From Roseiarcus sp963835215 (GTDB lineage Bacteria > Pseudomonadota > Alphaproteobacteria > Rhizobiales > Beijerinckiaceae): a stretch of DNA of 64,000 nt. Below, one piece after another: positions 9,970 to 18,812 of the stretch. How positions within the stretch are numbered: the stretch's first letter is position 1; the number at the start of each line of letters is the position of its first letter. The stretch lies in assembly GCA_963835215.1 (NCBI GenBank), contig CAWIES010000002.1, positions 682,001 through 746,000 of the forward strand. Reading direction: 5' to 3'. The notes under the pieces were generated by a model. It did not search any database, was not told where the DNA came from, and worked only from the letters and a program-made list of their open reading frames with translations. A program made the position numbers and the translations under genes.

Positions 9970-10717
9970 GCCCGTCACCCATATAGGCCTGCCTGACTTG
10001 CTGGTTGCTGGAGACGGACCTGTAGTCGCCCTCGGCGAGCACCTTGCCGCGGGTCAAAACCGTGATGTGGTCGGAGAGTTCGGCGACCACTTCGAGATTG
10101 TGCTCGACCATGAGGACCGTGCGATTGGCCGACACGCGCCGGATCAGCGCGGAGATGCGTTCGATGTCCTCAAGGCCGAGGCCCGCCATCGGCTCGTCGA
10201 GCAGCAGCATCTCGGGATCGAGCGCCAGCGTGGTGGCGATCTCCAGCGCGCGCTTGCGCCCGTATGGAAACTCGACCGCGACCGAATGAACCCAGTCGCC
10301 GAGGCCGACCTGATCGAGCAGTTCGATCGCACGGGCGTTGAGCGGCTCAAGCGCCTTTTTCGAACGCCAGAAATCGAAATTGTCGCCGCGCTGGCGCTGC
10401 AAGGCGACGCGCACGTTCTCGAGCGCGGTCAGATGGGGGAAAATCGCCGAGATCTGAAACGAGCGCGCCAGGCCGAGGCGGGCGACGTCGGCGGGGCGGG
10501 TCTGCGTGATGTCGCGGCCATTGAACAGGATGCGCCCGGAGCTCGGCGCGATGAATTTGGTCAGCATGTTGAAGCAGGTGGTCTTGCCGGCCCCGTTGGG
10601 GCCGATCAGCGCATGGATCGAGCCGCGCCTGACCTTGAGATTGACGTCGCTAACGGCCGCGAAATCGCCGAACGATTTGCCCAGGCGCTCGGTGACTAGG
10701 ATGTCGTCTTTGCCCAT
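9956..10717 (-). CDS. livG: ABC importer ATPase LivG
   Basis: LivG is the second ATPase of the importer. It carries Walker A LIGPNGAGKTTCFNML, the LivG-specific GRDITQTRPADVARLGLAR region, Walker B MLLLDEPMAGLG and the His switch VLMVEHNLEVV. The ABC signature position reads FPYGRKRALEIA rather than the usual LSYGxQRxLEIA. At 253 residues it is full length. It is the first gene of the livGFHM unit. No periplasmic substrate-binding protein gene lies in or beside the unit, so that component must be encoded elsewhere. Confidence 0.92.
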
Positions 10718-10765
10718 CGCCGCCGTTCGCCCGCCCGCCTACGTTCCGTCCCGAAGGTATTTTGT

Positions 10766-10798
10766 CCAAGTGAAGACGTCTATTTCCCAAGTGAAGAC
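10766..10798. repeat. Paired 12-bp direct repeat upstream of livG
   Basis: CCAAGTGAAGAC occurs exactly twice, at 10766-10777 and 10787-10798, with starts 21 bases apart (two helical turns). It lies in the 151-base gap between the galE stop and the livG start, about 50-80 bases upstream of livG. The spacing suits a cooperative regulator binding site, but this is inferred from pattern only. Further along the gap, at 10822-10840, is a small G/C stem (cgggcttgtaaagcccg) with no clear T-run. Confidence 0.4.
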
Positions 10799-10868
10799 AT
10801 GGGTTGGCCGGGCTTGTAAAGCCCGAAGCTTAGGCGACCGACGAAAGTCGATGAGGCGGCGTGGCCTT

Positions 10869-11874
10869 TCACGCCGGGTCCGGCGGCCCGCCGATCCGAT
10901 TGTGCAGGCGGCGCTCCCAGTCGAGCGCCTGGCGCACGATCGCGTCGAGATCGTCGCGCTTGGGGCCGCCAACCGAGCGCTTCGCGCACGCGTTCGGCCT
11001 TGGCGACGATTGCGGCCGGATCGCCGGGGCGGCGCGGCGCGTGGTTGACCTTGAAATCGACGCCGGAGACGCGCTTGACCACCTCGATCACTTCTTTGAC
11101 CGTCGCGCCGTGGCCGTAGCCGCAGTTGCAGGTCAGGCTATCGCCGCCCGCCCTGAGATAGGCGAGCGCCGCGAGATGGGCGTCGATCAGATCGGTGACC
11201 TGGATATAGTCGCGCACGCAGGTGCCGTCGCGAGTCGGGTAGTCTTCGCCAAAGATGTCCATGCTGGGGAAGCGGCCGAGCGCGGTCTGCACGCCGCGCT
11301 TGATCAGATGGGTGGCCTTAGGCGTCGACTGGCCGAGGCGACCCTTGGGGTCGGCGCCGGCGACGTTGAAATAGCGCAGCGCGACGTGGCGCAGGTCGTA
11401 GGCGCGGCTGGCGTCCTGCAGCATCCATTCGACCATCAGCTTCGAGCGGCCATAGGGCGAAATCGGGCTGAGCGGCGCGTCCTCGGCCACCGGCTCGGCG
11501 GAGGTCTCGCCGTAGACGGCGGCGGTCGAGGAAAAGATGAAGTGCTTGACGCCACCCTCGACGGCGCTGCGGATCAGGCTGAGCGCCTTGGCGGTGTTGT
11601 TGTCATAATAGCCGAGCGGATCGCTGAGCGACTCGGGCACGACGATCTTGGCGGCGAAATGGGCGATGGCGTCGACGCCGTGCTCGCGAATCAGCCGGCC
11701 GACCAACGCGCCGTCGCCAAAATCGCCGGTGACCAGCTCGGCGGGCGGCTGGACCGCCCAGGCAAAACCGGTCGAGAGATTGTCGAGGACCACCACCTTC
11801 TCGCCCGCGTCCAGCAGCCCGAGCGTCATATGACCGCCGATGTAGCCGGCGCCCCCAGTCACCAAAACCGTCAT
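10869..11874 (-). CDS. galE: UDP-glucose 4-epimerase GalE (frameshift near C terminus)
   Basis: GalE interconverts UDP-glucose and UDP-galactose using bound NAD. The protein has the N-terminal GGAGYIGGH cofactor motif, the catalytic Ser/Tyr/Lys set (FSSTAAVYG and SPYGRSKLMVE), and conserved DYPTRDGTCVRDYI and NCGYGHG. Reading breaks at 10963-10966, where a CCCC run should be CCC. Removing one C restores KRDDLDAIVRQALDWERR and a stop at 10871-10869, giving ~334 residues, the normal length. The ATG at 11874 is chosen because MTVLVTGGAGYIG aligns with the family start. It is divergent from galU, and the two plausibly supply exopolysaccharide or LPS sugars. The shift in a C homopolymer points to a sequencing error. 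Confidence 0.88.
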
Positions 11875-12060
11875 TTCCGCCCCCGTCCGGCCTTGCGGGC
11901 CGCCCGTTATTTTGACAAATCCATTCCAAGCGGCGAGCCAAGTTCGCCAAGCGGAACCTAATAGGGCGGAATACACTTAGATCGGCGGGCTGACTACAAT
12001 TTCGCTCGCCGCTCTGCTCGCGCCACGCGGACGGTCACTTACCCGAAAGGCTTTCTCTCG

Positions 12061-12942
12061 ATGCGTAAACCCATCCGCAAGGCGGTTTTGCCAGTCGCCG
12101 GTCTTGGCACGCGATTTCTGCCCGCGACCAAGGCCGTGCCCAAGGAGATGCTGACTGTCGTCGATCGGCCGATCTTGCAGCACGTCGTCGATGAGGCGCG
12201 CGAGGCGGGTGTCGAGAAATTCATCTTCGTCACCGGACGCAACAAGGGTGTCATCGAGGACCATTTCGACATCGCCTACGAACTCGACGACACGCTGCGC
12301 CGGCGCGGCAAGCTCGAGGCGATCGCCGCCCTGCAAGCCGACATGCTGCCCGAGGGCGCGGCGAGCTTCACCCGCCAGCAGGCGCCGCTCGGCCTCGGCC
12401 ACGCCGTCTGGTGCGCGCGCGATCTTGTCGGCGACGAGCCGTTCGCGCTGCTGCTGCCCGACATGGTCACCGCCGCTGGGCAGCGCGGCACCCGTTGCCT
12501 CGCCCAATGCGTCGAGACCTATCAGCAGTTCGGCGGCAACGTCGTCTCGCTGGAAGAGATTCCGGAGTCGGAAACGCGCTACTATGGCGTCGCGGCGATC
12601 GGCGCCGACAATGGCCATTCGCTTGAGATCACCGGCATGGTCGAGAAGCCGGCGCCTGGCACTGCGCCTTCGAACCTGATCATTTCCGGCCGCTACATTC
12701 TTCAGCCCGAGATCTTTGACTTGCTCGAAAAGGTCGAGAAGGGCGCCGGCGGCGAAATCCAACTCACCGACGGCATGAGCGAACTTGGTAAGCGCCAGTC
12801 GTTCCACGGCGTGCGGTTCGATGGCCGCACTTACGACTGCGGCTCCAAGCTCGGCTTCCTGATCGCCAACATCGCCTTCGGCCTCGAGCGCGATGACCTC
12901 GCGCCGGCGCTCAGGGCCGAATTGAAGAAGATGGGGCTGTAG
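12061..12942 (+). CDS. galU: UTP-glucose-1-phosphate uridylyltransferase GalU
   Basis: GalU makes UDP-glucose from UTP and glucose-1-phosphate. The 293-residue product has the nucleotide-binding signature GLGTRFLPATKAVPKEML at the N terminus, the substrate region GLGHAVWCARDLVGDEPFA, and VEKPAPGTAPSNL followed by the C-terminal TYDCGSKLGFL. Length is normal. It faces galE across a 186-base divergent region and ends four bases before the convergent outer-membrane gene. With pgm (47-49 kb) and galE it completes glucose-6-phosphate to UDP-galactose. Confidence 0.95.
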   Translation: MRKPIRKAVLPVAGLGTRFLPATKAVPKEMLTVVDRPILQHVVDEAREAGVEKFIFVTGRNKGVIEDHFDIAYELDDTLRRRGKLEAIAALQADMLPEGAASFTRQQAPLGLGHAVWCARDLVGDEPFALLLPDMVTAAGQRGTRCLAQCVETYQQFGGNVVSLEEIPESETRYYGVAAIGADNGHSLEITGMVEKPAPGTAPSNLIISGRYILQPEIFDLLEKVEKGAGGEIQLTDGMSELGKRQSFHGVRFDGRTYDCGSKLGFLIANIAFGLERDDLAPALRAELKKMGL

Positions 12943-12946
12943 CGCC

Positions 12947-14509
12947 CTAGCGCTGCAAACGCAGGCCGAGCATGAAGACGTCGGCGACATAGTTCGAGTC
13001 TGGGACGTTCGAGACATAGATCTGCCGGCTGGCGCTCGCCTTGAGCACGAGATCGCGCGAGATGTGGTACTCGGCGCGCACCCCGAGCGTCGCGTTGGAA
13101 TCGCGCTGATCGACGCCGACATAATTGTCGCCGGTCCAGCTCCCTGTCGCTCCCAGCGTGATGGCGCGCGTCAGCTCGTGGGCGACGTCGAGCGAATAGG
13201 TCCGGGTCACCGCGCCCGAGGCGCCGGCGATCACCGCGTCGCCGAGCGTTGTCTGCGCCTTGCCGGTCACCGTGGTCAGCGCGGTGGGCGACCAGATCAA
13301 CGAGGCGTCGAACAGTGGCGCGCTGAAATTGGGCAGGCGCGGATCGGCGTAGGTGCGCGCGCCATAGCCAAAGCTCGCTTCGCCGGTCAGTTGCCGGGTG
13401 AAGGCGAGCGTTGCGCCAGCCAGTCCCTGCCAACCGTCGGAATTGCGGTCGTAGCCGGTGTAGTCGATGGCGGCGTCGTAGCGGCGCGCGTCGGCGTCGA
13501 GTTCGACGAAGGGCGAGACCGCCTCGGTCAGCCGATAGGAGACGCGCCCGCGCAGGCCCCAGTCGCTGAAGTCGTCGCTGGCGAGATCGACCCCGGTGAT
13601 GCTCTCGTAGTCGGTGTGGTCCAAGGTCCCATGCAGCGCGACCGTCAGATCGCCAAACTTCTGCGCGCCGCCAATCGTCGCGCCGAAGGTCGAGACCAGC
13701 GGATGCTCGGTGGTGTTGGATCCCGGCGTGAGGCCGAGCGAAGAGAGCGTCTGCTCGGCGACGTTGAAGCGCCCCTCGGCGTCGAACGCGAGATCGCGGG
13801 TGACGTCGAGCCGCCCGTCGAGCGTCCCCGAGCCGGTCGGCGTGTTGTCGGCGGGCTCGGCGAAATAGTCGGTGTAGCTCCCCTTCAGCAATCCGTGCAG
13901 ATCGCTGCGCGACCAATCCGATTGCAGCCCCAGTCCCGCCTCGGTGGTCTCGAAGGCCGAGCCTTGATGCGGGCCGACGACCGAACCGGGATTGGAGGCC
14001 CAGCCGCCATCTTCTTCGATGTAAGGCGTCAGTTTGAGATCGCCGATCTTGACCCCAAGCGGATCGAACGGCTTGTCGTCGGGCGGCGGCTTGCGTTTGG
14101 GCGGCGTCGGCAATGCGGCGACGCTCGGCGCCGGCGGCGCAAGATCGCTGTCGGCCGGGCCGCCGCGCAAGCCGGCGCGTTGGGCGCCTGCGTAGGGCTT
14201 CAACGCGGGCAGCTTCTTGTCCGGCGGCTTGCCCGCGGTCTTGGCGAGCTTGGCCTTCGGATTGGACTGATCGTCGGGCGCGACTGGCGGGGCGATGACG
14301 GAAGGGACGGCGTCGGGCGCAGCGGCGGGGGTCAGGGGCGCCAGCGGCGGCACGGAATCGGCGAGCGTCTCGCCGCCCCCGCGTAGACCCAGCGCATCTT
14401 GTGCGAACGCGGGCGCGGCGAGGGCGCCCAGCGACATCGCCAACGCCAAGGCCAACGCGTCGGGGGCGACGCCTCGGGCGCGGCCAAGCTCGACGAGGCG
14501 CGACAACAC
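12947..14509 (-). CDS. Outer-membrane beta-barrel protein with Pro-rich N-terminal linker
   Basis: The 520-residue precursor has a long signal peptide (hydrophobic LALALAMSLGALA, cleavage probably after AFA near residue 36). Next is a Pro/Ala/Lys-rich linker to about residue 165, then a run of alternating amphipathic strands to the end. It resembles the rhizobial 'outer membrane beta-barrel' (BBP2-like) group linked to polysaccharide genes. Strand-like pieces with Tyr/Asp alternation (GLLKGSYTDYF, VSYRLTEAVSPFVELDA, SFGYGARTYADP) support a barrel. The last residues are GLRLQR, not the usual terminal Phe. It is convergent with galU and divergent from kdsD; the shared upstream region holds a CtrA-type box. 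Confidence 0.7.
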   Translation of the reverse strand: MLSRLVELGRARGVAPDALALALAMSLGALAAPAFAQDALGLRGGGETLADSVPPLAPLTPAAAPDAVPSVIAPPVAPDDQSNPKAKLAKTAGKPPDKKLPALKPYAGAQRAGLRGGPADSDLAPPAPSVAALPTPPKRKPPPDDKPFDPLGVKIGDLKLTPYIEEDGGWASNPGSVVGPHQGSAFETTEAGLGLQSDWSRSDLHGLLKGSYTDYFAEPADNTPTGSGTLDGRLDVTRDLAFDAEGRFNVAEQTLSSLGLTPGSNTTEHPLVSTFGATIGGAQKFGDLTVALHGTLDHTDYESITGVDLASDDFSDWGLRGRVSYRLTEAVSPFVELDADARRYDAAIDYTGYDRNSDGWQGLAGATLAFTRQLTGEASFGYGARTYADPRLPNFSAPLFDASLIWSPTALTTVTGKAQTTLGDAVIAGASGAVTRTYSLDVAHELTRAITLGATGSWTGDNYVGVDQRDSNATLGVRAEYHISRDLVLKASASRQIYVSNVPDSNYVADVFMLGLRLQR

Positions 14510-14573
14510 GAAACCGCTCCTTTCGCCCGCGCGTCGACCGCGGACGGGCGTTTCGAGGGTTAGGCTGGTATGG

Positions 14574-14588
14574 TTAATGGCGACTTAA
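14574..14588. promoter_or_regulatory. CtrA-type box TTAA-N7-TTAA
   Basis: TTAA at 14574-14577 and TTAA at 14585-14588 are separated by exactly 7 bases, the full CtrA consensus of alphaproteobacteria. The site lies in the 148-base divergent region between the outer-membrane barrel gene (start 14509) and kdsD (start 14658), so it could control either. TTAA is rare in DNA this GC-rich, which makes an exact full match more meaningful. Confidence 0.5.
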
Positions 14589-14657
14589 ACCGCGCCCGCG
14601 GAGGCGGCGTTTCGCCCCAAGGGTGCATTGCCGCCCGCCGCTGTGCTAAGAGCGCGC

Positions 14658-15647
14658 ATGACCGCCCCCACGATCGACGCCGTCGCCTCCGCCCTGCGCA
14701 CGATTTCCTTTGAACAACAAGGCCTTGAGGCGATGGCCGAGGCGCTGCGGGCCCCCGGCGAGGACGGGCTCGGGGCAGCCTTCCGCCGCGCCGTCGAGAC
14801 CATTGCCGCCGCCTCGGGACGGGTGATCGTCACCGGCCTTGGCAAATCGGGCCATGTCGCGCGCAAGATCGCCGCGACGCTGGCCTCGACCGGCCAGCCG
14901 GCGATGTTCGTCCACGCCGCCGAGGCGAGCCACGGCGATCTCGGCATGGTGCAGAACGGCGATGTCGTGCTCGCCATCTCCTGGTCGGGCGAGACGGTCG
15001 AACTGGCGGTGGTCATCACCTACGCCAAACGCTTCGCCATTCCGCTGATCGCCATCACCGCCAAAGCCGACAGCGCGCTTGGCCGCGAGGCTGACGTGCT
15101 GCTCTGCCTGCCCAATGCGCAGGAGGCCTGCCCCAACGGCCTCGCGCCGACCACCTCGACCACCATGCAACTCGTCATCGGCGACGCGCTGGCGATCGCC
15201 TTGCTCGCCGGCAAGGATTTTAGCGCCCGCGATTTCCATACCCTCCACCCCGGCGGCAAGCTCGGCGCCAAGCTCGCCTATGTGCGCGACGTGATGCACC
15301 GCGGCGAGCGCATCCCGCGCATCCGCGTCGGGGCGCGGATGGCCGAGGCGATCGTCGAGATGACCACCAAGGGCTTCGGCTGCGTCGGCGTGTTCGACGA
15401 GGCCGGGAGCCTGGTCGGCATCATCACCGATGGCGATTTACGCCGGCACTTGCGCGCGCGCCTGATCGTCGACACGCCGGTCGAGGAGGTGATGACCCGC
15501 TCGCCCCGCACCATCCCGCCCGACGCGCTGGTCGCCGAGGCGCTGGAGCTGATCAGCCGCAAGATCTCGGCGCTGCTGGTGGTCGAGGCGGACCAAGTCG
15601 TCGGCATCATCCACTTCCACGACCTGCTGCGGATCGGCGCGGCGTGA
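14658..15647 (+). CDS. kdsD: Arabinose-5-phosphate isomerase (Kdo pathway)
   Basis: KdsD converts ribulose-5-phosphate to arabinose-5-phosphate, the first step to Kdo for LPS. The 329-residue protein has an N-terminal SIS sugar-isomerase domain (VTGLGKSGHVARKIAATLASTG, ISWSGETVEL, APTTSTTMQLVIGDALA, LHPGGKLG) and two CBS domains in the C-terminal third (DVMHRGERIPRI, VGIITDGDLRRHL, VEEVMTRSPRTI). This is the full-length KdsD/KpsF layout. The ATG at 14658 is used, preceded by AAGAG; an in-frame upstream start at 14628 gives ten extra non-conserved residues. tRNA-Thr follows 91 bases downstream. Confidence 0.92.
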   Translation: MTAPTIDAVASALRTISFEQQGLEAMAEALRAPGEDGLGAAFRRAVETIAAASGRVIVTGLGKSGHVARKIAATLASTGQPAMFVHAAEASHGDLGMVQNGDVVLAISWSGETVELAVVITYAKRFAIPLIAITAKADSALGREADVLLCLPNAQEACPNGLAPTTSTTMQLVIGDALAIALLAGKDFSARDFHTLHPGGKLGAKLAYVRDVMHRGERIPRIRVGARMAEAIVEMTTKGFGCVGVFDEAGSLVGIITDGDLRRHLRARLIVDTPVEEVMTRSPRTIPPDALVAEALELISRKISALLVVEADQVVGIIHFHDLLRIGAA

Positions 15648-15738
15648 GGGGTTGTGGGCGGCTCGCGGCCGTCCTTGCCTTGCCCGCCCCGCTATGGCAA
15701 AAGCCGCCCGTTCGCTGCGGCCTTAAGGCCGGGCAAAG

Positions 15739-15813
<75 letters not shown>

Positions 15814-15832
15814 TTTCCCTTCTCGGCGTCGT

Positions 15833-16507
15833 TCATCGCTTCGGCACGCCGAGCCAGATCACGTGCCGCGAGCCCCCGCGCGCTCCCCGGGCGCGCACGC
15901 GCTTGTCCTCGACCGAAAAGCCCGCCTTTTCGAACCTTTGCGCGAATGCGCGGTCTGGGCCCTGCGACCACACGGCGAGCACCCCGCCCGGAGATAGCGC
16001 CGCGCGCGCCGCCGCCAAACCCCGTAGCGAATAGAGACCGTCGTTGGCCGATTGCGTCATGCCCTCCGGGCCATTGTCGACATCAAGCAGGATCGCGTCG
16101 TAACGCGGCTTGGCGGCGCGAATTCGCGCGGCGACATCGGCCTCGACAAGCTCGACTCTCGGGTCGTCGAGGCACCCGCCGAACAGCTCCGCCATCGGCC
16201 CCCTCGCCCAGCGCACGACTGCGGGAATCAATTCGGCGACGACGATCCGCGCGTCGGCGCCGAATGCGCCGAGCGCCGCGCGCAAGGTGAAGCCCATGCC
16301 AAGCCCGCCGATCAAGACCAGCGGCTTCGGGCGGCCTTTCAATTTTTCGGCCGCGAGCGTCGCCAGCGCCTCCTCCGATGCGAACAGCCGCGACGTCATA
16401 AGTTCCGCAACGCCGAGCTTGATGGAAAACTCGTGTCCCCTGCGCATCAACCGCAGCTCGCCACCCTGAGGCACGGAGGCGCGGTCGAGTTCTATCCAGG
16501 GGATCAT
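15833..16507 (-). CDS. Spermidine-synthase-like SAM-fold protein
   Basis: The 224-residue protein has the fold of the spermine/spermidine synthase family: PLVLIGGLGMGFTLRAAL (nucleotide-binding loop), VVAELIPAVVRWAR (acidic residue binding the nucleoside), DPRVELVEADV, and YDAILLDVDNGPEG in place of the catalytic region. Related bacterial proteins are annotated as spermidine synthase-like or methyltransferases of unknown substrate. The N-terminal beta domain of true spermidine synthases is short here. The ATG at 16507 overlaps the stop of the upstream cupin gene as ATGA, so the two are translationally coupled and probably co-function. The reaction is not known. Confidence 0.65.
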   Translation of the reverse strand: MIPWIELDRASVPQGGELRLMRRGHEFSIKLGVAELMTSRLFASEEALATLAAEKLKGRPKPLVLIGGLGMGFTLRAALGAFGADARIVVAELIPAVVRWARGPMAELFGGCLDDPRVELVEADVAARIRAAKPRYDAILLDVDNGPEGMTQSANDGLYSLRGLAAARAALSPGGVLAVWSQGPDRAFAQRFEKAGFSVEDKRVRARGARGGSRHVIWLGVPKR

Positions 16508-16884
16508 GGGTCGCCGGTCGGCGTGATCGTCGCGTTTTCGACCATCAGGATGACGCTGCGTTCGGGTGCGCGCGTGCAGTGCATCACGCCCTTGGGAACG
16601 ACGAAGCCCTGGCCGGGCAGGAGATCGACCGACCGGCCTTCGAGGTCGATGATGAACTTGCCGTTCAGGCAAAAGAAAAATTCGTCGTCGTTATCGTGCT
16701 TGTGCCAGTGATATTCGCCCTGCATGACGCCGACACGCACAACCGAATCATTGACCTTGCACAAAGTCTGATTGAACCACTGATCGGTGACGGCCTTGGC
16801 CAATTGATTGACGTCGATCAGCGACAGCGGATCGAACTTGATGTCGAGCAGCGTCATGTAGGGATAGGGCTTCTGTTCCGCCAT
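16504..16884 (-). CDS. Single-domain cupin protein
   Basis: This 126-residue protein is a small cupin. The first cupin motif reads GEYHWHKHDNDDEFFFCLNG, with the metal-binding His-x-His plus Glu, and the second reads PGQGFVVPKGVMHCTRA with the last His. The residues for a mononuclear metal site are present, so it could be a metal-dependent enzyme or a small-molecule sensor. It starts at an ATG at 16884 and is coupled by a 4-base ATGA overlap to the downstream spermidine-synthase-like gene. Its substrate cannot be inferred. Confidence 0.8.
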   Translation of the reverse strand: MAEQKPYPYMTLLDIKFDPLSLIDVNQLAKAVTDQWFNQTLCKVNDSVVRVGVMQGEYHWHKHDNDDEFFFCLNGKFIIDLEGRSVDLLPGQGFVVPKGVMHCTRAPERSVILMVENATITPTGDP

Positions 16885-16962
16885 CGTCCAAGACCTCTGT
16901 TGGCGCCTTCAGGCGGGCGCGCAGGGCCGCCCCACTGAGTTGGCGGCCGGCGTCGTTCTCCC

Positions 16963-17741
16963 CTAAGCCCTCAGCCGGTAGCCGGTGCGAAAAATCCACA
17001 TCAGAACGACCAAACACCCGGCAATGAACAGTCCGGTGAACACGAGGCTCGCTTCGATGCTGACATCGCCGACGCCGTAGAAGCTCCAGCGGAAGCCGCT
17101 GACGAGATAGACCACCGGATTGAACAGGCTCACGCCGCGCCAGAACGGCGGCAGCATGTCGATCGAATAGAACGAGCCGCCGAGGAAGGTGAGCGGCGTC
17201 AGGATCAGCGCCGGCACGATATTCAATTGTTCGAACGATTCTTCGCCCAAATGCCGATGATGAACCCGAACAGGCTGAAGGCGACCGAGGTCAGGACGAG
17301 GAAGGCGGCCATCCAGAACGGATGCAGGATCGTCACGCTGACGAACAGGTTGGCGGTCGCCAGGATGATCAGGCCGATGACGACCGACTTGGTCGTCGCC
17401 GCGCCGACGTAAGCCAGCACCGCCTCGATCGCCGACATCGGCGCCGACAGCAGCTCGTAGATGGCGCCGGTGAACTTGGGAAAGTAGATGCCGACCGATG
17501 CGTTCGACACGCTTTGGGTCAGCAGCGACAACATAATCAGGCCCGGCACGATGAAGGCGCCGTAGCTGACGCCGCCGACCTGGCTGATGCGCGAGCCGAT
17601 CGCGCCGCCGAAGACGACAAAATAAAGCGCCGTGGTGATGACTGGCGAGACGACGCTCTGAAACAGCGTGCGCAGCGTGCGCCGCATCTCATTGCGGTAG
17701 ATCGCCCACACGCCGGGCGCGTTGAACGGGATGCTGGTCAT
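16963..17741 (-). CDS. ABC-2 type exporter permease (frameshift in sequence)
   Basis: This is the membrane half of an ABC-2 exporter. The N-terminal part has six-helix family features (VISPVITT-like region, FGGAIGSRI, FIVPGLIMLSLL, LLSAPMSAIE). The C-terminal part in another frame begins SFEQLNIVPALILTPLTFLGGSFYS, the ABC-2 signature, and ends with WIFRTGYRLRA. The frames join near 17241 (gaagaatcgtt), where one base appears to be missing; adding it gives a ~259-residue permease of normal size. The start overlaps the stop of the upstream ATPase as ATGA. The NodJ/DrrB-like family exports polysaccharide, drugs or lipids; the substrate here is unknown. Confidence 0.82.
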
Positions 17742-18667
17742 GAGCGCTTGGCCTCCACGAGGCTGACGAAAATGTCTTCGAGCGTCGAGTTCGACGTCTC
17801 CAAATCTGAATAGCCGACGCCGAGAGCGTCGAGCCTATGCAACAGCGCGGGCATCCCGGTGTCGGCGGCCTTGGCGTCGAAATCGTAGACCAGCCTGCCG
17901 CCGCTGGGGTCAAGCGTGAGCGACCATTCGGAGAGTTCCGGCGGCAAGGCGGCCATCGGCGTTTTCAACGTCAGCGAAAGGTGGCGTTTGCCGAGCCGGC
18001 GCATCAGTGCGACTTTGTCTTCGACCAACACGAGCTTGCCGTCGCTCATCACGCCGATCCGGTCGGCCATCTCTTCCGCTTCTTCGATATAGTGCGTCGT
18101 CAGAATGATCGTGACGCCGCCTTCGCGCAGTTTGCGCACCAGCGCCCACATGTCGCGGCGCAGATTGACGTCGACGCCGGCGGTCGGCTCATCGAGAAAC
18201 AGCACGTCGGGCTGGTGACTGAGCGCCTTGGCGATCATGGTGCGGCGTTTCATGCCGCCCGACAGCTCGACCACGCGCGCGTCGCGCTTCTCCCACAGCG
18301 ACAGGTCCTTGAGCAGGCCCTCGAGAAAGGCGTTGTCAGGCGCTTTGCCGAACAGGCCGCGCGAGAGGCGGACATTGGCCCAGACGGTCGAAAAGATGTC
18401 GAGCGCGATCTCCTGCGGCACCAGACCGATCCGCGCGCGCGTCGAGCGATATTTCAACACATTGTCTTCGCCCCCGACCAGCACCTCGCCACCCGACTTG
18501 TTGACCGAGCCGCAGATAATCGAGATCAGCGTCGTCTTGCCGGCGCCGTTGGGGCCCAGCAGCGCGAAAATCTCGCCTTGGGCGATTTCGAGGTTGATGT
18601 CGTCAAGCGCCTTCAGGCCGCTGGCGTAGACCTTCGAGACATGGGCGACGGACAGAATGGGCGGCAT
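17738..18667 (-). CDS. ABC-2 type exporter ATP-binding protein
   Basis: This 309-residue ATPase has Walker A LLGPNGAGKTTLISIICG, signature VVELSGGMKRRTMIAKALS, Walker B VLFLDEPTAGVDVNLRRDMW and the His switch LTTHYIEEAEEMADR, followed by a C-terminal extension of ~90 residues usual in DrrA/CcmA-type exporter ATPases. The ATG at 18667 gives MPPILSVAHVSKVY, which aligns with family starts. It is coupled by ATGA overlap to the permease gene. A large inverted repeat lies in the gap between it and the upstream SDR gene. Confidence 0.9.
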   Translation of the reverse strand: MPPILSVAHVSKVYASGLKALDDINLEIAQGEIFALLGPNGAGKTTLISIICGSVNKSGGEVLVGGEDNVLKYRSTRARIGLVPQEIALDIFSTVWANVRLSRGLFGKAPDNAFLEGLLKDLSLWEKRDARVVELSGGMKRRTMIAKALSHQPDVLFLDEPTAGVDVNLRRDMWALVRKLREGGVTIILTTHYIEEAEEMADRIGVMSDGKLVLVEDKVALMRRLGKRHLSLTLKTPMAALPPELSEWSLTLDPSGGRLVYDFDAKAADTGMPALLHRLDALGVGYSDLETSNSTLEDIFVSLVEAKRS

Positions 18668-18703
18668 TCGGGTCTCCGAGACAGGCGCAAAATTGGGCTC
18701 AAC

Positions 18704-18762
18704 AGTGGGGCGGGCCTCCGCGCCCGCCTTGCAGCCAGGCAAGCGCGGAGGTCCGCCCCACT
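18704..18762. repeat. Long inverted repeat, family copy 1
   Basis: AGTGGGGCGGGCCTCCGCGC (18704-18723) is matched by its reverse complement at 18743-18762 with a single mismatch, around a 19-base centre. The same element, with nearly the same arm sequence, occurs at 55955-56013. It lies between the SDR gene and the ABC exporter and can form a very stable hairpin; it may double as a transcription end but has no T-run. Confidence 0.75.
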
Positions 18763-18812
18763 AAACTCCATGGGACCCCTACTTGGGCGCCGCCAGGCGC
18801 CGACGGTAGTCC

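Noticed and set aside
11905..11940. A TTGACA element (11912-11917) as a promoter for galU
   Set aside because: No acceptable -10 element at 16-18 bases; not supported.
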